From positions 1 through 44,792 of the forward strand of contig JAQTNC010000007.1 in assembly GCA_028714475.1 (NCBI GenBank): a DNA stretch of 44,792 bases, read 5' to 3'. Positions 14,847 to 21,288 of this stretch are shown here, in pieces; the first letter of the stretch is position 1, and each line of letters begins with the position of its first letter. This DNA is from Patescibacteria group bacterium (lineage in GTDB: Bacteria > Patescibacteriota > Patescibacteriia > SG8-24). The notes below the pieces were generated by a model. It had not been told where the DNA came from and searched no databases. It saw only the letters and a program-made list of their open reading frames with translations. The translations under genes were made by a program, and so were the position numbers.

Positions 14847-15503
14847 ATGGCCGCCAAGAAACCGCGACGATTTGAGTTGGACATAACCCTGCTCCGGTAC
14901 CGGAGTGACGCCGTGCTCGACTGCTCCCTCAAGCTGATTGACGCGCTCACGGCGAGACGTGCCGAATCGCTGGAATGCGAACTCGAACGCCAGCCGACCG
15001 GCGGCCTCATCCGGGGTTTTTGGCCAACCGGCCTTCGTCACGCCTTCCATGATTTTTGGGGCGAGGACTGGTACGGCCATTACGGCGCTCACGACGAATT
15101 CACCAGCTTGATCGTCGGGACAACCGTCGTCACGGCTCGGTTGAACGGCGACCTGCAGGGCTACCTGCGCCGAGCGGCGGACATATGCCGTGGCCGGGTT
15201 GGTGTCGGTGACCGCCGTTTGGCTGTCCAAGGCGTCGTCAACCCGAAACCGCGCCTGACCGTTTCGTTAGGGAACGTCGGCGGCGCCTCCAACAGCCCAG
15301 CCGGACAGTACGGCCTCGCTGAACTGACGAGCATCCTATCGGCGGCCGGTTTGGACAGCATCTTGGTCACTCGGGTTCACGAACCAGGCCAGGACGGCGT
15401 TCAGAAGATCGACATGTCCTTTCCTCACGAACAGTTTGGCGATGGGCAGGAAACGGTGACCTTCTTGGTGACGCCAGCCAGCGAGGGCGCCCAAAAAGAA
15501 TGA
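14847..15503 (+). CDS. Uncharacterised protein, tandem paralogue B
   Basis: 218 residues. The ATG at 14847 is preferred because AAGGAGG ends 4 nt before it; 14832 is an in-frame alternative ATG and 14751 an in-frame TTG. I do not recognise the family. It has a basic start (MAAKKPRRFELDITLLRYR), an aromatic middle (HAFHDFWGEDWYGHYGAHDEF), PRLTVSLGNVGG and a closing IDMSFPHEQFGDG that matches paralogue A. No membrane segment is seen. The His- and aromatic-rich centre could bind a ligand or metal, but no known motif is present. Confidence 0.6.
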   Translation: MAAKKPRRFELDITLLRYRSDAVLDCSLKLIDALTARRAESLECELERQPTGGLIRGFWPTGLRHAFHDFWGEDWYGHYGAHDEFTSLIVGTTVVTARLNGDLQGYLRRAADICRGRVGVGDRRLAVQGVVNPKPRLTVSLGNVGGASNSPAGQYGLAELTSILSAAGLDSILVTRVHEPGQDGVQKIDMSFPHEQFGDGQETVTFLVTPASEGAQKE

Positions 15504-15524
15504 AGGTTCGTCGCCTGATATCTT

Positions 15525-15549
15525 GGGGTCGGCGCGTCCGGCCCCTTTT
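15525..15549 (+). terminator. Rho-independent terminator
   Basis: An 8-bp stem with one G-U pair (15525-15532 and 15538-15545) is followed by four T residues, 21 bp after paralogue B. Confidence 0.75.
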
Positions 15550-15551
15550 GT

Positions 15552-15591
15552 TTATCCATATATTTCTTGAGCTTATTTGAGCTTATCCACA
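15552..15591. other. Duplicated 10-mer and DnaA-box-like 9-mers
   Basis: TTGAGCTTAT is tandemly repeated at 15567-15586. TTATCCACA at 15583-15591 equals the E. coli DnaA box consensus, and TTATCCATA at 15552-15560 differs by one base. There is no AT-rich unwinding element and no dnaA/dnaN nearby, so this is not called an origin. Confidence 0.3.
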
Positions 15592-15607
15592 ATTTTGCGC
15601 GTGAGGG

Positions 15608-15650
15608 TTGACGAGGCTTGGGTTTTATGGTAACGTCATAATTACGTCAT
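15608..15650 (+). promoter_or_regulatory. Promoter with ACGTCAT direct repeats
   Basis: TTGACG (15608-15613), 17 bp, then TAACGT (15631-15636). ACGTCAT occurs at 15633-15639 and 15644-15650, one helical turn apart and overlapping the -10, which would suit a repressor site. The predicted leader to the next gene is long (~125 nt) and includes a CCGC/GCGG hairpin near 15741-15754. Confidence 0.4.
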
Positions 15651-15768
15651 TAGTTCGACAAGGGACCTAGCCGCGATAAATACGCGTTCGACAGGCCATG
15701 CGACTGTGCACGTTTTAAAGGTCGTCTAGTCAAGTAAAGTCCGCAAAGAAGCGGAAAAATACGTTGTT

Positions 15769-15966
15769 ATGGCCCATGATTTCCAGGCTGGCCCGCGCCC
15801 GCCGCGGCAGAAGGTGGATGTTTCCGCCCTCGGCCTCAAGTGTGCGCAATGTCAGACTCCGATTACGGAGCTGCCGTTCCAGCCTGACCCGAACCGCGAC
15901 GTGTATTGCGACAACTGCAATCGCGCTCGCCGCCAGAGCTTCGGTCCTCGCGATTACTCGCGTTAA
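15769..15966 (+). CDS. Small zinc-ribbon protein (CxxC-x18-CxxC)
   Basis: 65 residues. A Pro/Arg-rich N-terminus is followed by two Cys pairs, Cys25/Cys28 and Cys47/Cys50, separated by a segment with LPFQPDPNRDVYC. This layout matches small zinc-ribbon proteins that are very common in Patescibacteria (CxxC ... F-x-P ... R-x-V-Y-C-x-x-C); their role is unknown, with nucleic-acid binding assumed. The basic tail (RRQSFGPRDYSR) fits that idea. It is a stand-alone unit with its own promoter and a strong terminator 18 bp after the stop. Confidence 0.8.
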   Translation: MAHDFQAGPRPPRQKVDVSALGLKCAQCQTPITELPFQPDPNRDVYCDNCNRARRQSFGPRDYSR

Positions 15967-15984
15967 ACCGAATTGGCAGACAAG

Positions 15985-16012
15985 GCCGCCCCGATACGTC
16001 GGGGCGGCTTTT
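15985..16012 (+). terminator. Rho-independent terminator
   Basis: A perfect 8-bp stem GCCGCCCC/GGGGCGGC (15985-15992 and 16001-16008) is followed by TTTT. Confidence 0.9.
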
Positions 16013-16016
16013 GATT

Positions 16017-16142
16017 GGCGGCCGCTGAATCCGGCGCGCTGCGCATGTCTTCGCTCGTTCGGCGTTCCGGCGCACTGCTAAGTGCGCCTCACGCCCTCAC
16101 TTGCTCCAGCCATGCGCATTGCATCCAGATTCAGCGGCCGCC
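16017..16142. repeat. 126-bp palindromic element with 15-bp terminal arms
   Basis: The ends are a perfect 15-bp inverted repeat (16017-16031 and 16128-16142). Inside are a second pairing, TGCGCATG with CATGCGCA, and a central GCGCAC/GTGCGC hairpin (about 16070-16087). It sits between convergent genes. No target-site duplication or second copy is seen. Confidence 0.6.
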
Positions 16143-16191
16143 GCATGGTTCAAAAGTACGCTAGCACGACATGCATGGGGGGGGTGAAATT

Positions 16192-16222
16192 AAAAACCAC
16201 CGGCGGTGGCCGGTGGCTTTTT
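16192..16222. terminator. Bidirectional terminator after the LOG gene
   Basis: An 8-bp stem CCACCGGC/GCCGGTGG (16197-16204 and 16209-16216) is flanked by A5 and T5 runs and lies just past the minus-strand LOG gene stop. Confidence 0.85.
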
Positions 16223-16231
16223 CCTTACTGT

Positions 16232-16978
16232 TTAAAAGTACGGGCGCGGTTCGGATTTGCTGACGATCTCGAAGGCCTCCTCAGCCGTGTCCACGAGATG
16301 GAACAGTTCTAGGTCACCCCGATCGATGTAGTTTTCCCGAAGCATGACGTCGCGCATCCAGTCGACCATCCCGCCCCAGTATTGTTTGCCCATGATGACG
16401 ATCGGCACGCGCACCGCCTTCTTGGTCTGGATGAGCACGAGCAGTTCCAAGAGCTCATCGAGCGTGCCGTAGCCGCCGGGAAAGTAGATGTAGGCCTGCG
16501 CCGAGGCCTTGAGCATCACCTTCCGGGTGAAGAAGTAATAGAAGCCGCGGAAGCGCTTGACGAACGGGTTGATGCGCTGTTCCTTGGGGAGCTCGATGTT
16601 GAGGCCGATGGATTCGGCACCCGCTTCGGTCGCGCCGCGGTTGGCCGCCTCCATGATGCCCGGACCGCCGCCGGTCACGATGGCGAAACCGGCCTCGCCG
16701 AGCATCTTGCCGAGCCGTCGGGCTTCCGCGTAATGGTAGTGATTAGGCGGGGTGCGCGCCGAGCCGTACACGGCCGCGACTTTCTTGTCCTTGAAGTTCG
16801 CGAGAAACTCGAAACCTTCAACGAATTCGCCCATGATGCGGAAGATGCGCCAGCTCGCGCCGCGGCGGAAGTCGCCGTAATAGGCGTCGTGGCCGGCCTC
16901 AATCGGGATGGGGAACGGTTGGGCGGTTGGTGTTGGCGGAATTGCGCTCTCTGTCGCTTGATTTGGGTTGTCGCTCAT
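16232..16978 (-). CDS. LOG-family protein (Rossmann-fold nucleotide-binding, TIGR00730-like)
   Basis: 248 residues, long for the family because of an ~50-residue N-terminal extension rich in Pro and Thr. Core motifs are VAAVYGSAR, IVTGGGPGIMEAANRGA and YFPGGYGTLDELLE; the last two form the P-G-G-x-G-T-x-x-E active site of phosphoribohydrolases. LOG proteins release a free base from nucleoside 5'-monophosphates, with cytokinin activation as the known plant and bacterial example; the natural substrate in Patescibacteria is not known. A minus-strand TATAAT (17027-17022) with AAAGGAAAA in the ~37-nt leader supports the ATG used. Confidence 0.9.
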   Translation of the reverse strand: MSDNPNQATESAIPPTPTAQPFPIPIEAGHDAYYGDFRRGASWRIFRIMGEFVEGFEFLANFKDKKVAAVYGSARTPPNHYHYAEARRLGKMLGEAGFAIVTGGGPGIMEAANRGATEAGAESIGLNIELPKEQRINPFVKRFRGFYYFFTRKVMLKASAQAYIYFPGGYGTLDELLELLVLIQTKKAVRVPIVIMGKQYWGGMVDWMRDVMLRENYIDRGDLELFHLVDTAEEAFEIVSKSEPRPYF

Positions 16979-17021
16979 AGCTTTGTTGCGCGGCGATTAT
17001 TTTCCTTTGGCCACTGAATTA

Positions 17022-17027
17022 ATTATA
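17022..17027 (-). promoter_or_regulatory. -10 element of the LOG gene
   Basis: The minus-strand consensus TATAAT, about 43 bp before the start codon. The -35 region (CCGCAG) is poor. Confidence 0.5.
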
Positions 17028-17077
17028 TCACAAAAGCCCCGGCTCTGCGGGACCTTGTTTTTAGGATAATTTCGAAC

Positions 17078-17138
17078 CCCTTCGACTCGCTACGCTCGCT
17101 CAGGGAATATAATAATATGCCCTGAGCCTGTCGAAGGG
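17078..17138. repeat. REP-like palindrome upstream of the LOG gene and past era
   Basis: CCCTTCGAC...GCTCAGGG (17078-17105) is inverted as CCCTGAGC...GTCGAAGGG (17120-17138) around a short AT-rich loop. It is a relative of the CCCCTCGA...CGGGG elements found elsewhere in the window. It lies 8 bp after the era stop codon and may also end that transcript. Confidence 0.7.
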
Positions 17139-17145
17139 CATTCCT

Positions 17146-18045
17146 TTACTCAAACCTCTCCGGCCAGCGTTCGTCCACGCGTACCTCGAGATCCAGGAAA
17201 ACCTTACGGCCGGTGACGATCTCGATTTCCTTGCGCGCGGTGGCGCCGATTTCCTTGATCATGCGTCCCTTGTGCCCGATGATCATCCTTTTGTAGCGCA
17301 GGGCGGTGGTGAGGATGATTGCCTTCACGTAGAGCATGCCATTTGGCCGGTCGGCGGTCTCGTCGATTTCCACGGTCGTCGTGTACGGCAGTTCGTCGCC
17401 GAGCGCGTTGAAGATTTTCTCGCGGACGAGTTCGGCGAACCAGAAGTCGTTGTCAACGTTGGTGAGCTGGCCTTCGGGATAGAGCGGCACGCCTTCGGCC
17501 GGCAGAATCTCGAAGATGGCCTCGAGGAGCGGCTTGATGCCCTTGGCGTCCACAGCGGAAATTTCCACGACGCGATCGAACTCGTCGCTCCAGACGAGGT
17601 ACTCGTCCTTGAATGGCTGTTGGCGGTCGGACTTGTTGAGGACGAGGATTTTCGGCACGCGGGCGAGAGCGACCAGGCGGTGAATGGCCTTCTCCTCGTC
17701 GCCGACGTGACGCGTGGCGTCAACGACATAGAGCATGGCGTCCACGCCGGCGAGCGAATCGCGGACCTTCTCATTGAGGAGCGAGGTCAGCGTGTCCGGC
17801 ACGTGCGTGAACAGGCCTGGCGTGTCGGCGAAGACGATCTGGCCGCGCGGGTCGTGGACAACGCCGTGGATGACGTCGCGCGTGGTCTGTGGCTTCACCG
17901 AGGTGATGGCGATTTTGGTGCCAACGAGGGCGTTCAGAAGAGTGGATTTGCCGACGTTCGACCGGCCGACAATCACAACGAGGCCGTTCTTCTTTTCCGG
18001 AGCGGCTTCGGCCTTGGCGGTCGGGCGTTTCTTTGAGGTAGTCAT
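17146..18045 (-). CDS. era: GTPase Era
   Basis: 299 residues, the normal Era length. A ~20-residue basic/Ala-rich lead precedes the GTPase domain: G1 GRSNVGKST (27-35), a switch I with KPQTTRD, G3 DTPGLF, G4 NKSD and G5 SAVDAKG. The C-terminal KH domain shows IIGHKGRMIKEIGATARKEIE. Era binds the 3' end of 16S rRNA and is required for small-subunit maturation. A minus-strand promoter TGGACA-N17-TAGGCT lies 9 bp before the ATG, so the mRNA is probably leaderless. It stands alone rather than in the rnc-era or ybeY-era arrangement of many bacteria. Confidence 0.96.
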   Translation of the reverse strand: MTTSKKRPTAKAEAAPEKKNGLVVIVGRSNVGKSTLLNALVGTKIAITSVKPQTTRDVIHGVVHDPRGQIVFADTPGLFTHVPDTLTSLLNEKVRDSLAGVDAMLYVVDATRHVGDEEKAIHRLVALARVPKILVLNKSDRQQPFKDEYLVWSDEFDRVVEISAVDAKGIKPLLEAIFEILPAEGVPLYPEGQLTNVDNDFWFAELVREKIFNALGDELPYTTTVEIDETADRPNGMLYVKAIILTTALRYKRMIIGHKGRMIKEIGATARKEIEIVTGRKVFLDLEVRVDERWPERFE

Positions 18046-18054
18046 ATCGGGTGT

Positions 18055-18083
18055 AGCCTAGCGGAAAAACCGCAACTTGTCCA
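18055..18083 (-). promoter_or_regulatory. Promoter of era, near-leaderless
   Basis: On the minus strand: TGGACA (18083-18078), 17 bp, TAGGCT (18060-18055), then 9 bp to the ATG. Confidence 0.5.
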
Positions 18084-18104
18084 GAGTGCGGCCGGGATCA
18101 AGTC

Positions 18105-18201
18105 TGTACGGTTGACCTTTGTCACCCTTAGCGTACACCGGAGTCACCAATCATGGTTAGCCGTACAAAGCCTTGACAAAACGGCATATTTATGTTATTG
18201 T
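18105..18201 (+). promoter_or_regulatory. Promoter with TGTACGG/CCGTACA dyad
   Basis: TTGACA (18173-18178), 17 bp, TATTGT (18196-18201), the best sigma-70-like match in the window. Upstream, TGTACGG (18105-18111) and CCGTACA (18161-18167) form an inverted pair, with GCGTACA (18131-18137) between. These could be operator half-sites for this gene or era. Confidence 0.6.
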
Positions 18202-18230
18202 TTCCACGCCTATTATTAATCAACATTCCC

Positions 18231-18812
18231 ATGAAAGCTAAATTTGTCGTGGCGATTGTCGTCGCGGCGGTCGTGGTCACGGCCAGCGTGACTTGGCTCG
18301 TCGCCTCGAAAACAGCCGTTAATTACGTCGCGCCGGAGGTGCCGATACATGAATTGGCGGCCGCGCCAACCACGCCAGCGGTAACTTCACCCGGCACCGT
18401 GACGATTTCCGGCCTGACCTTCGAGTTGCCGGCCGGTTGGGTGACGCAGGAAGTCGTCGATCAAAAGAATGCGGTCAGCACTTGGCAAGAAGCCAAGATT
18501 AAAGTGCCGGATCCTAAATATAACGTGATTATCCCAGTTGATGTCGCCAAACAAAGCGACGCGATTGTCAAAATCGTCAACGAGGAGAATAAGCCGATTC
18601 AGACCCTGCCGACCGGCGACGCAATATATGGTGAGGCGTGTGCGCCCGCCCTGGGCTGCTACTACGTGAAACATGGCGATACCTTATATCTGGTGTCGTT
18701 TAACGAACCCGAAAGCGATCAGCCGGCGCCAGCGAACCTCGAGGGGCCTTGGTTCCCCGACACGACCGTCACTCAAGCCGAGATACTGAATTTCGTTGCC
18801 ACCGTCAAGTAA
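18231..18812 (+). CDS. Small exported or membrane-anchored protein of unknown function
   Basis: 193 residues from the ATG at 18231. The earlier in-frame ATG at 18192 overlaps the -10 element and cannot be in the transcript. An N-terminal hydrophobic helix (KFVVAIVVAAVVVTASVTWLV) is followed by an Ala/Pro/Thr linker and a globular domain of ~135 residues starting TVTISGLTFELPAGWV. That opening, together with a Cys pair in YGEACAPALGCYYV, resembles small extracytoplasmic beta-rich domains, but I do not recognise the family. It is monocistronic with a strong promoter and a strong terminator, so it may be abundant. Confidence 0.65.
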   Translation: MKAKFVVAIVVAAVVVTASVTWLVASKTAVNYVAPEVPIHELAAAPTTPAVTSPGTVTISGLTFELPAGWVTQEVVDQKNAVSTWQEAKIKVPDPKYNVIIPVDVAKQSDAIVKIVNEENKPIQTLPTGDAIYGEACAPALGCYYVKHGDTLYLVSFNEPESDQPAPANLEGPWFPDTTVTQAEILNFVATVK

Positions 18813-18822
18813 AATGATTTTC

Positions 18823-18855
18823 AAACGCCGTCGCCTTGAGGGGCGGCGGCGTTTT
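18823..18855 (+). terminator. Rho-independent terminator
   Basis: A 13-bp stem with one U-G pair (18823-18835 and 18842-18854) is followed by T residues. The A run at the 5' side could let it serve rlmD too. Confidence 0.85.
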
Positions 18856-18872
18856 GATGTTAGCGTTGCGAG

Positions 18873-20198
18873 TCATTTCAGCTCCAACAGTGTGACCAAT
18901 TCCACATGCGGCCCGTGGGGAAAGAGGTCGAGGGCGGTGGCTTGTTTGAGTTGGTAGGCTTCGCCGAGGATTTTCCAGTCGCGGGCGAAGGAGTCATGGT
19001 TGCAGGAGACGTAGATGATTCGTTCGGGTTTCTTTTCGACGAGCAGGCGCGCGACTTTCGGATGCAGGCCAGAGCGCGGCGGGTCAACGACAACAACATC
19101 GGGCTTTTCGTTTTCCCAAGACAGAGATTCAGCCGCGGCGGCGTGGAATTCGGCGTTCCTCACGCCGTTCAGTTCGGCATTCTTTTCGGCGACTTCGATG
19201 GCCGCGGCGTCCAATTCCACGCCGACGACGCGTTCGGCGAGGTCGGCAAGTCCAATGCCGAAAAAACCGACGCCGCAATACAAATCCAAAATCATAGCGG
19301 CAGGGTTTACCCCTGCACCACAAACCAATTGCTTCACTACCTCCAACATCTTCCCGGCCATAATCGTATTCGTCTGGAAAAATGAGTTCGGCGGGATGAT
19401 GAAGGTTTTGCCGCCGACCGCTTCGCGTAGGAACGGTTCGCCTTTGAGGACGCGCATTTCGGCGGCGACGGACAAGTCCGTGATGGTCGGATTGATTCCG
19501 TGAATGAGTGTCGTCGCGAAGGGCGAGAGGGCGGCAATTAATTCCTTTTCCGCTGGCAACGGCCCGACCGAGGTCACGACCATGATGAGCCGCTCGCCGG
19601 TGTTCTTGCCTTCTCGGATGACAATATAGCGGGCGTAGCCGGTGTATTTGACGCCGTCCCAAGGTTCGATTTTGTTATCGCGCATCCAATCGCGAAAGAC
19701 GGCGACGGCTTTGGTGGCGTCTGGCGACAATAAGTGACACTCGGTTAAATCGAGATAACTGTTCCATCGGCCCGGCTCCTTCAACCCGACTTCTCCGCGC
19801 CAGCCGACGCAGTAATCCATGCGGTTGCGGAAGCCGTAGAGTACAGGGCAGGGGATGACTTCAATAATAAGTCCGCCGAGGCCAGCACTGACGAGTGAGC
19901 GGTTAACGAGCCGCCGCTTCATCTCCAATTGATAGCCGTAATCGAACTGTTGCCAGACACATCCGCCACACTTGCCAGCGAAGGCGCAACGCGGCGTCGT
20001 ACGGTGCGGCGACGGTTTGGTGACGCGTGCGATTTGGAATCTTTTCACGCCCTGTTGACGCTTGACCAAAACACCTTCGATTTCCTCGCCGGGCAGGGTA
20101 AAATAGGCGCAGGCCGGCCTTTCGTTGACCAGTCCGCAGCCGCGTCCTTTGCGGTCGATGTCCGTTATCTCGAATGTAGCGTGATCGCCGAATTTCAT
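18873..20198 (-). CDS. 23S rRNA (uracil-5-)-methyltransferase, RlmD/RumA family
   Basis: 441 residues starting at MKFGDHATFEITDIDRKG, an OB-fold TRAM-like domain. A longer in-frame extension upstream reads through a repeat element and is rejected. Cys residues in CAFAGKCGGC match the C-x5-C-x2-C part of the [4Fe-4S] site of RumA-type enzymes. The methyltransferase domain has ILDLYCGVGFFGIGLA for AdoMet binding, VVVDPPRSGL, and VSCNHDSFARD containing the catalytic Cys. The closest families methylate U1939 or U747 in 23S rRNA or U54 in tRNA; the Fe-S ligands favour an rRNA enzyme, but the exact uridine is not assigned. A conserved F-P-H-G-P-H-V-E motif closes the protein. Confidence 0.9.
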   Translation of the reverse strand: MKFGDHATFEITDIDRKGRGCGLVNERPACAYFTLPGEEIEGVLVKRQQGVKRFQIARVTKPSPHRTTPRCAFAGKCGGCVWQQFDYGYQLEMKRRLVNRSLVSAGLGGLIIEVIPCPVLYGFRNRMDYCVGWRGEVGLKEPGRWNSYLDLTECHLLSPDATKAVAVFRDWMRDNKIEPWDGVKYTGYARYIVIREGKNTGERLIMVVTSVGPLPAEKELIAALSPFATTLIHGINPTITDLSVAAEMRVLKGEPFLREAVGGKTFIIPPNSFFQTNTIMAGKMLEVVKQLVCGAGVNPAAMILDLYCGVGFFGIGLADLAERVVGVELDAAAIEVAEKNAELNGVRNAEFHAAAAESLSWENEKPDVVVVDPPRSGLHPKVARLLVEKKPERIIYVSCNHDSFARDWKILGEAYQLKQATALDLFPHGPHVELVTLLELK

Positions 20199-20239
20199 GA
20201 GGGAAAAGTAGTTGTTTAATTCAAGAAAGTCAACCGTTT

Positions 20240-20431
20240 GTTCTGCCCCGAGCGAAGTCGAGGGGCAGAACCAATAATATACGTCCGGCCGTGCGGGGTC
20301 GCCCTTACGGCACGCTCGTCCGCTCCAGCGGCGGCCTTCGCTCACGTCGCCGACCCGCGTCGCCCCTCGCAAGCTCGGGGACCAAGCCGACGCGGGCGTC
20401 GAGTGGCCTTAAAGGGCGACCCCGCACGGCC
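20240..20431. repeat. Two-copy ~190-bp structured intergenic element, copy 1
   Basis: It starts with a perfect 10-bp palindrome GTTCTGCCCC/GGGGCAGAAC (20240-20249 and 20262-20271). A second perfect inverted repeat has 20-bp arms (20287-20306 and 20412-20431) 105 bp apart. Copy 2 is at 25806-25995. No gene is seen from 20199 to 20561. The remainder of that gap (20432-20561) has no clear structure. Confidence 0.85.
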
Positions 20432-20561
20432 TTAACAAGAACCAGGCATTCACAACTTGATAGTCATATGCGCTCGGCCTGCGGACGGCGACAAGGTCTT
20501 GTCGCCGGGCCTCGCGAAATGAAGTCATCTTGTCCGCAAGGTGTGCTTCGCACGATATATT

Positions 20562-21074
20562 ATGTCCCGTGATTTCGTCCTAGTCCTCGACAACATCCGC
20601 AGTCTCTACAACGTCGGTTCCATGTTCAGAAGCGCCGACGGTTTTGGCGTGAAGAAGATATACCTCTGCGGCATCACCGGCACGCCGGAACAGCACGGTG
20701 TGCAGAAGGTCGCACTTGGGGCGGAAAAGTCCGTGTCATGGGAACATCGCGCCAGAACTTGGGCCGTGGTCGAGGAATTGAAACGCCAAGGGTATTTCGT
20801 CGTCGGTTTGGAAAAAGTGCCGGGAGCAATTTCGCTCCATGATTTTAAACCGCCGAAAAACAAATCCCTCGCCCTCGTCGTCGGCAACGAAATCCGCGGC
20901 CTCACGCCCGCACTCCAGCGCCGCCTCGACGCGGTCGTCTATATCCCCATGTCCGGCGTCAAGCAATCCTTCAACGTCGCCGTCGCCGCCGGCGTGGCGA
21001 TGTATGAGTTGGCGTCTTTACACAAAAGAGGTTTCCGTCATTCCGGCGAAAGTCGGAATCCAGAGAGCATTTAA
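20562..21074 (+). CDS. SpoU/TrmH-family RNA 2'-O-methyltransferase
   Basis: 170 residues from the ATG at 20562. All three SPOUT knot motifs are present: motif 1 LDNIRSLYNVGSMFRSADG (with the conserved N and R), motif 2 ALVVGNEIRGL and motif 3 IPMSGVKQSFNVAVAAGVAMYE. The protein lacks the extra N-terminal domain of RlmB and resembles short TrmH/TrmL-like enzymes that methylate ribose in tRNA or rRNA; the target is unassigned. The last ~15 residues (GFRHSGESRNPESI) are encoded by an intergenic-type repeat and are not part of the fold: the repeat appears to have overrun the original stop codon. Confidence 0.92.
   Translation: MSRDFVLVLDNIRSLYNVGSMFRSADGFGVKKIYLCGITGTPEQHGVQKVALGAEKSVSWEHRARTWAVVEELKRQGYFVVGLEKVPGAISLHDFKPPKNKSLALVVGNEIRGLTPALQRRLDAVVYIPMSGVKQSFNVAVAAGVAMYELASLHKRGFRHSGESRNPESI
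21037..21063. repeat. REP-type element overlapping the 3' end of the SpoU gene
   Basis: GTCATTCCGGCGAAAGTCGG with a GAAA-loop hairpin (21040-21047 and 21052-21059, one G-T pair). This motif is a common intergenic repeat type; here it is translated as RHSGESRNP. Confidence 0.7.
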
Positions 21075-21090
21075 TAACCCAATTACTAGT

Positions 21091-21288
21091 ATGTCTAAAT
21101 CTGATGAAATCTTTGACAGGTTGACGAAAATGAATATTTACATGCGTGAAAATATGATTACCAAGGATGCATTGAAGCAGTTCGAAACAAGAATAACCAA
21201 TTTAATTCAGGAGTCCATCCAGAGGTGTGACCGCATTAGAGAGGCGTACGATAATAACGGTAATAATAAAACACATGACGAAATATAG
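21091..21288 (+). CDS. Small helical protein preceding the SEC-C gene
   Basis: 65 residues, predicted almost entirely helical (EIFDRLTKMNIYMRENMITKDALKQFETRITNLIQE), with a heptad-like pattern that suggests a short coiled coil. I do not recognise a family. Its last 14 bases overlap the SEC-C gene start at 21275, so the two are probably translationally coupled. The base composition is visibly more AT-rich than the surrounding genes, as is the next gene, pointing to joint acquisition. An antitoxin or adaptor role for the neighbour is only a hypothesis. Confidence 0.55.
   Translation: MSKSDEIFDRLTKMNIYMRENMITKDALKQFETRITNLIQESIQRCDRIREAYDNNGNNKTHDEI

Noticed and set aside
15552-15591. A replication origin suggested by DnaA-box-like 9-mers
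   Set aside because: One exact and one near match can occur by chance in 45 kb. There is no AT-rich unwinding region and no dnaA, dnaN or rpmH nearby.
16017-16142. A miniature transposon (MITE) call for the 126-bp palindrome
   Set aside because: No flanking target-site duplication and no second copy in the window, so it is reported only as a structured element.
18192-18230. The first in-frame ATG (18192) of the small exported protein
   Set aside because: It overlaps the -10 element at 18196-18201 and so cannot be in the mRNA. The ATG at 18231 begins a normal signal or anchor segment.
20199-20372. An N-terminal extension of the RlmD-type gene up to 20372
   Set aside because: It translates the repeat element at 20240-20431, and homologous proteins begin at the MKFGDHATFEI TRAM-like start, so the start is placed at 20198.
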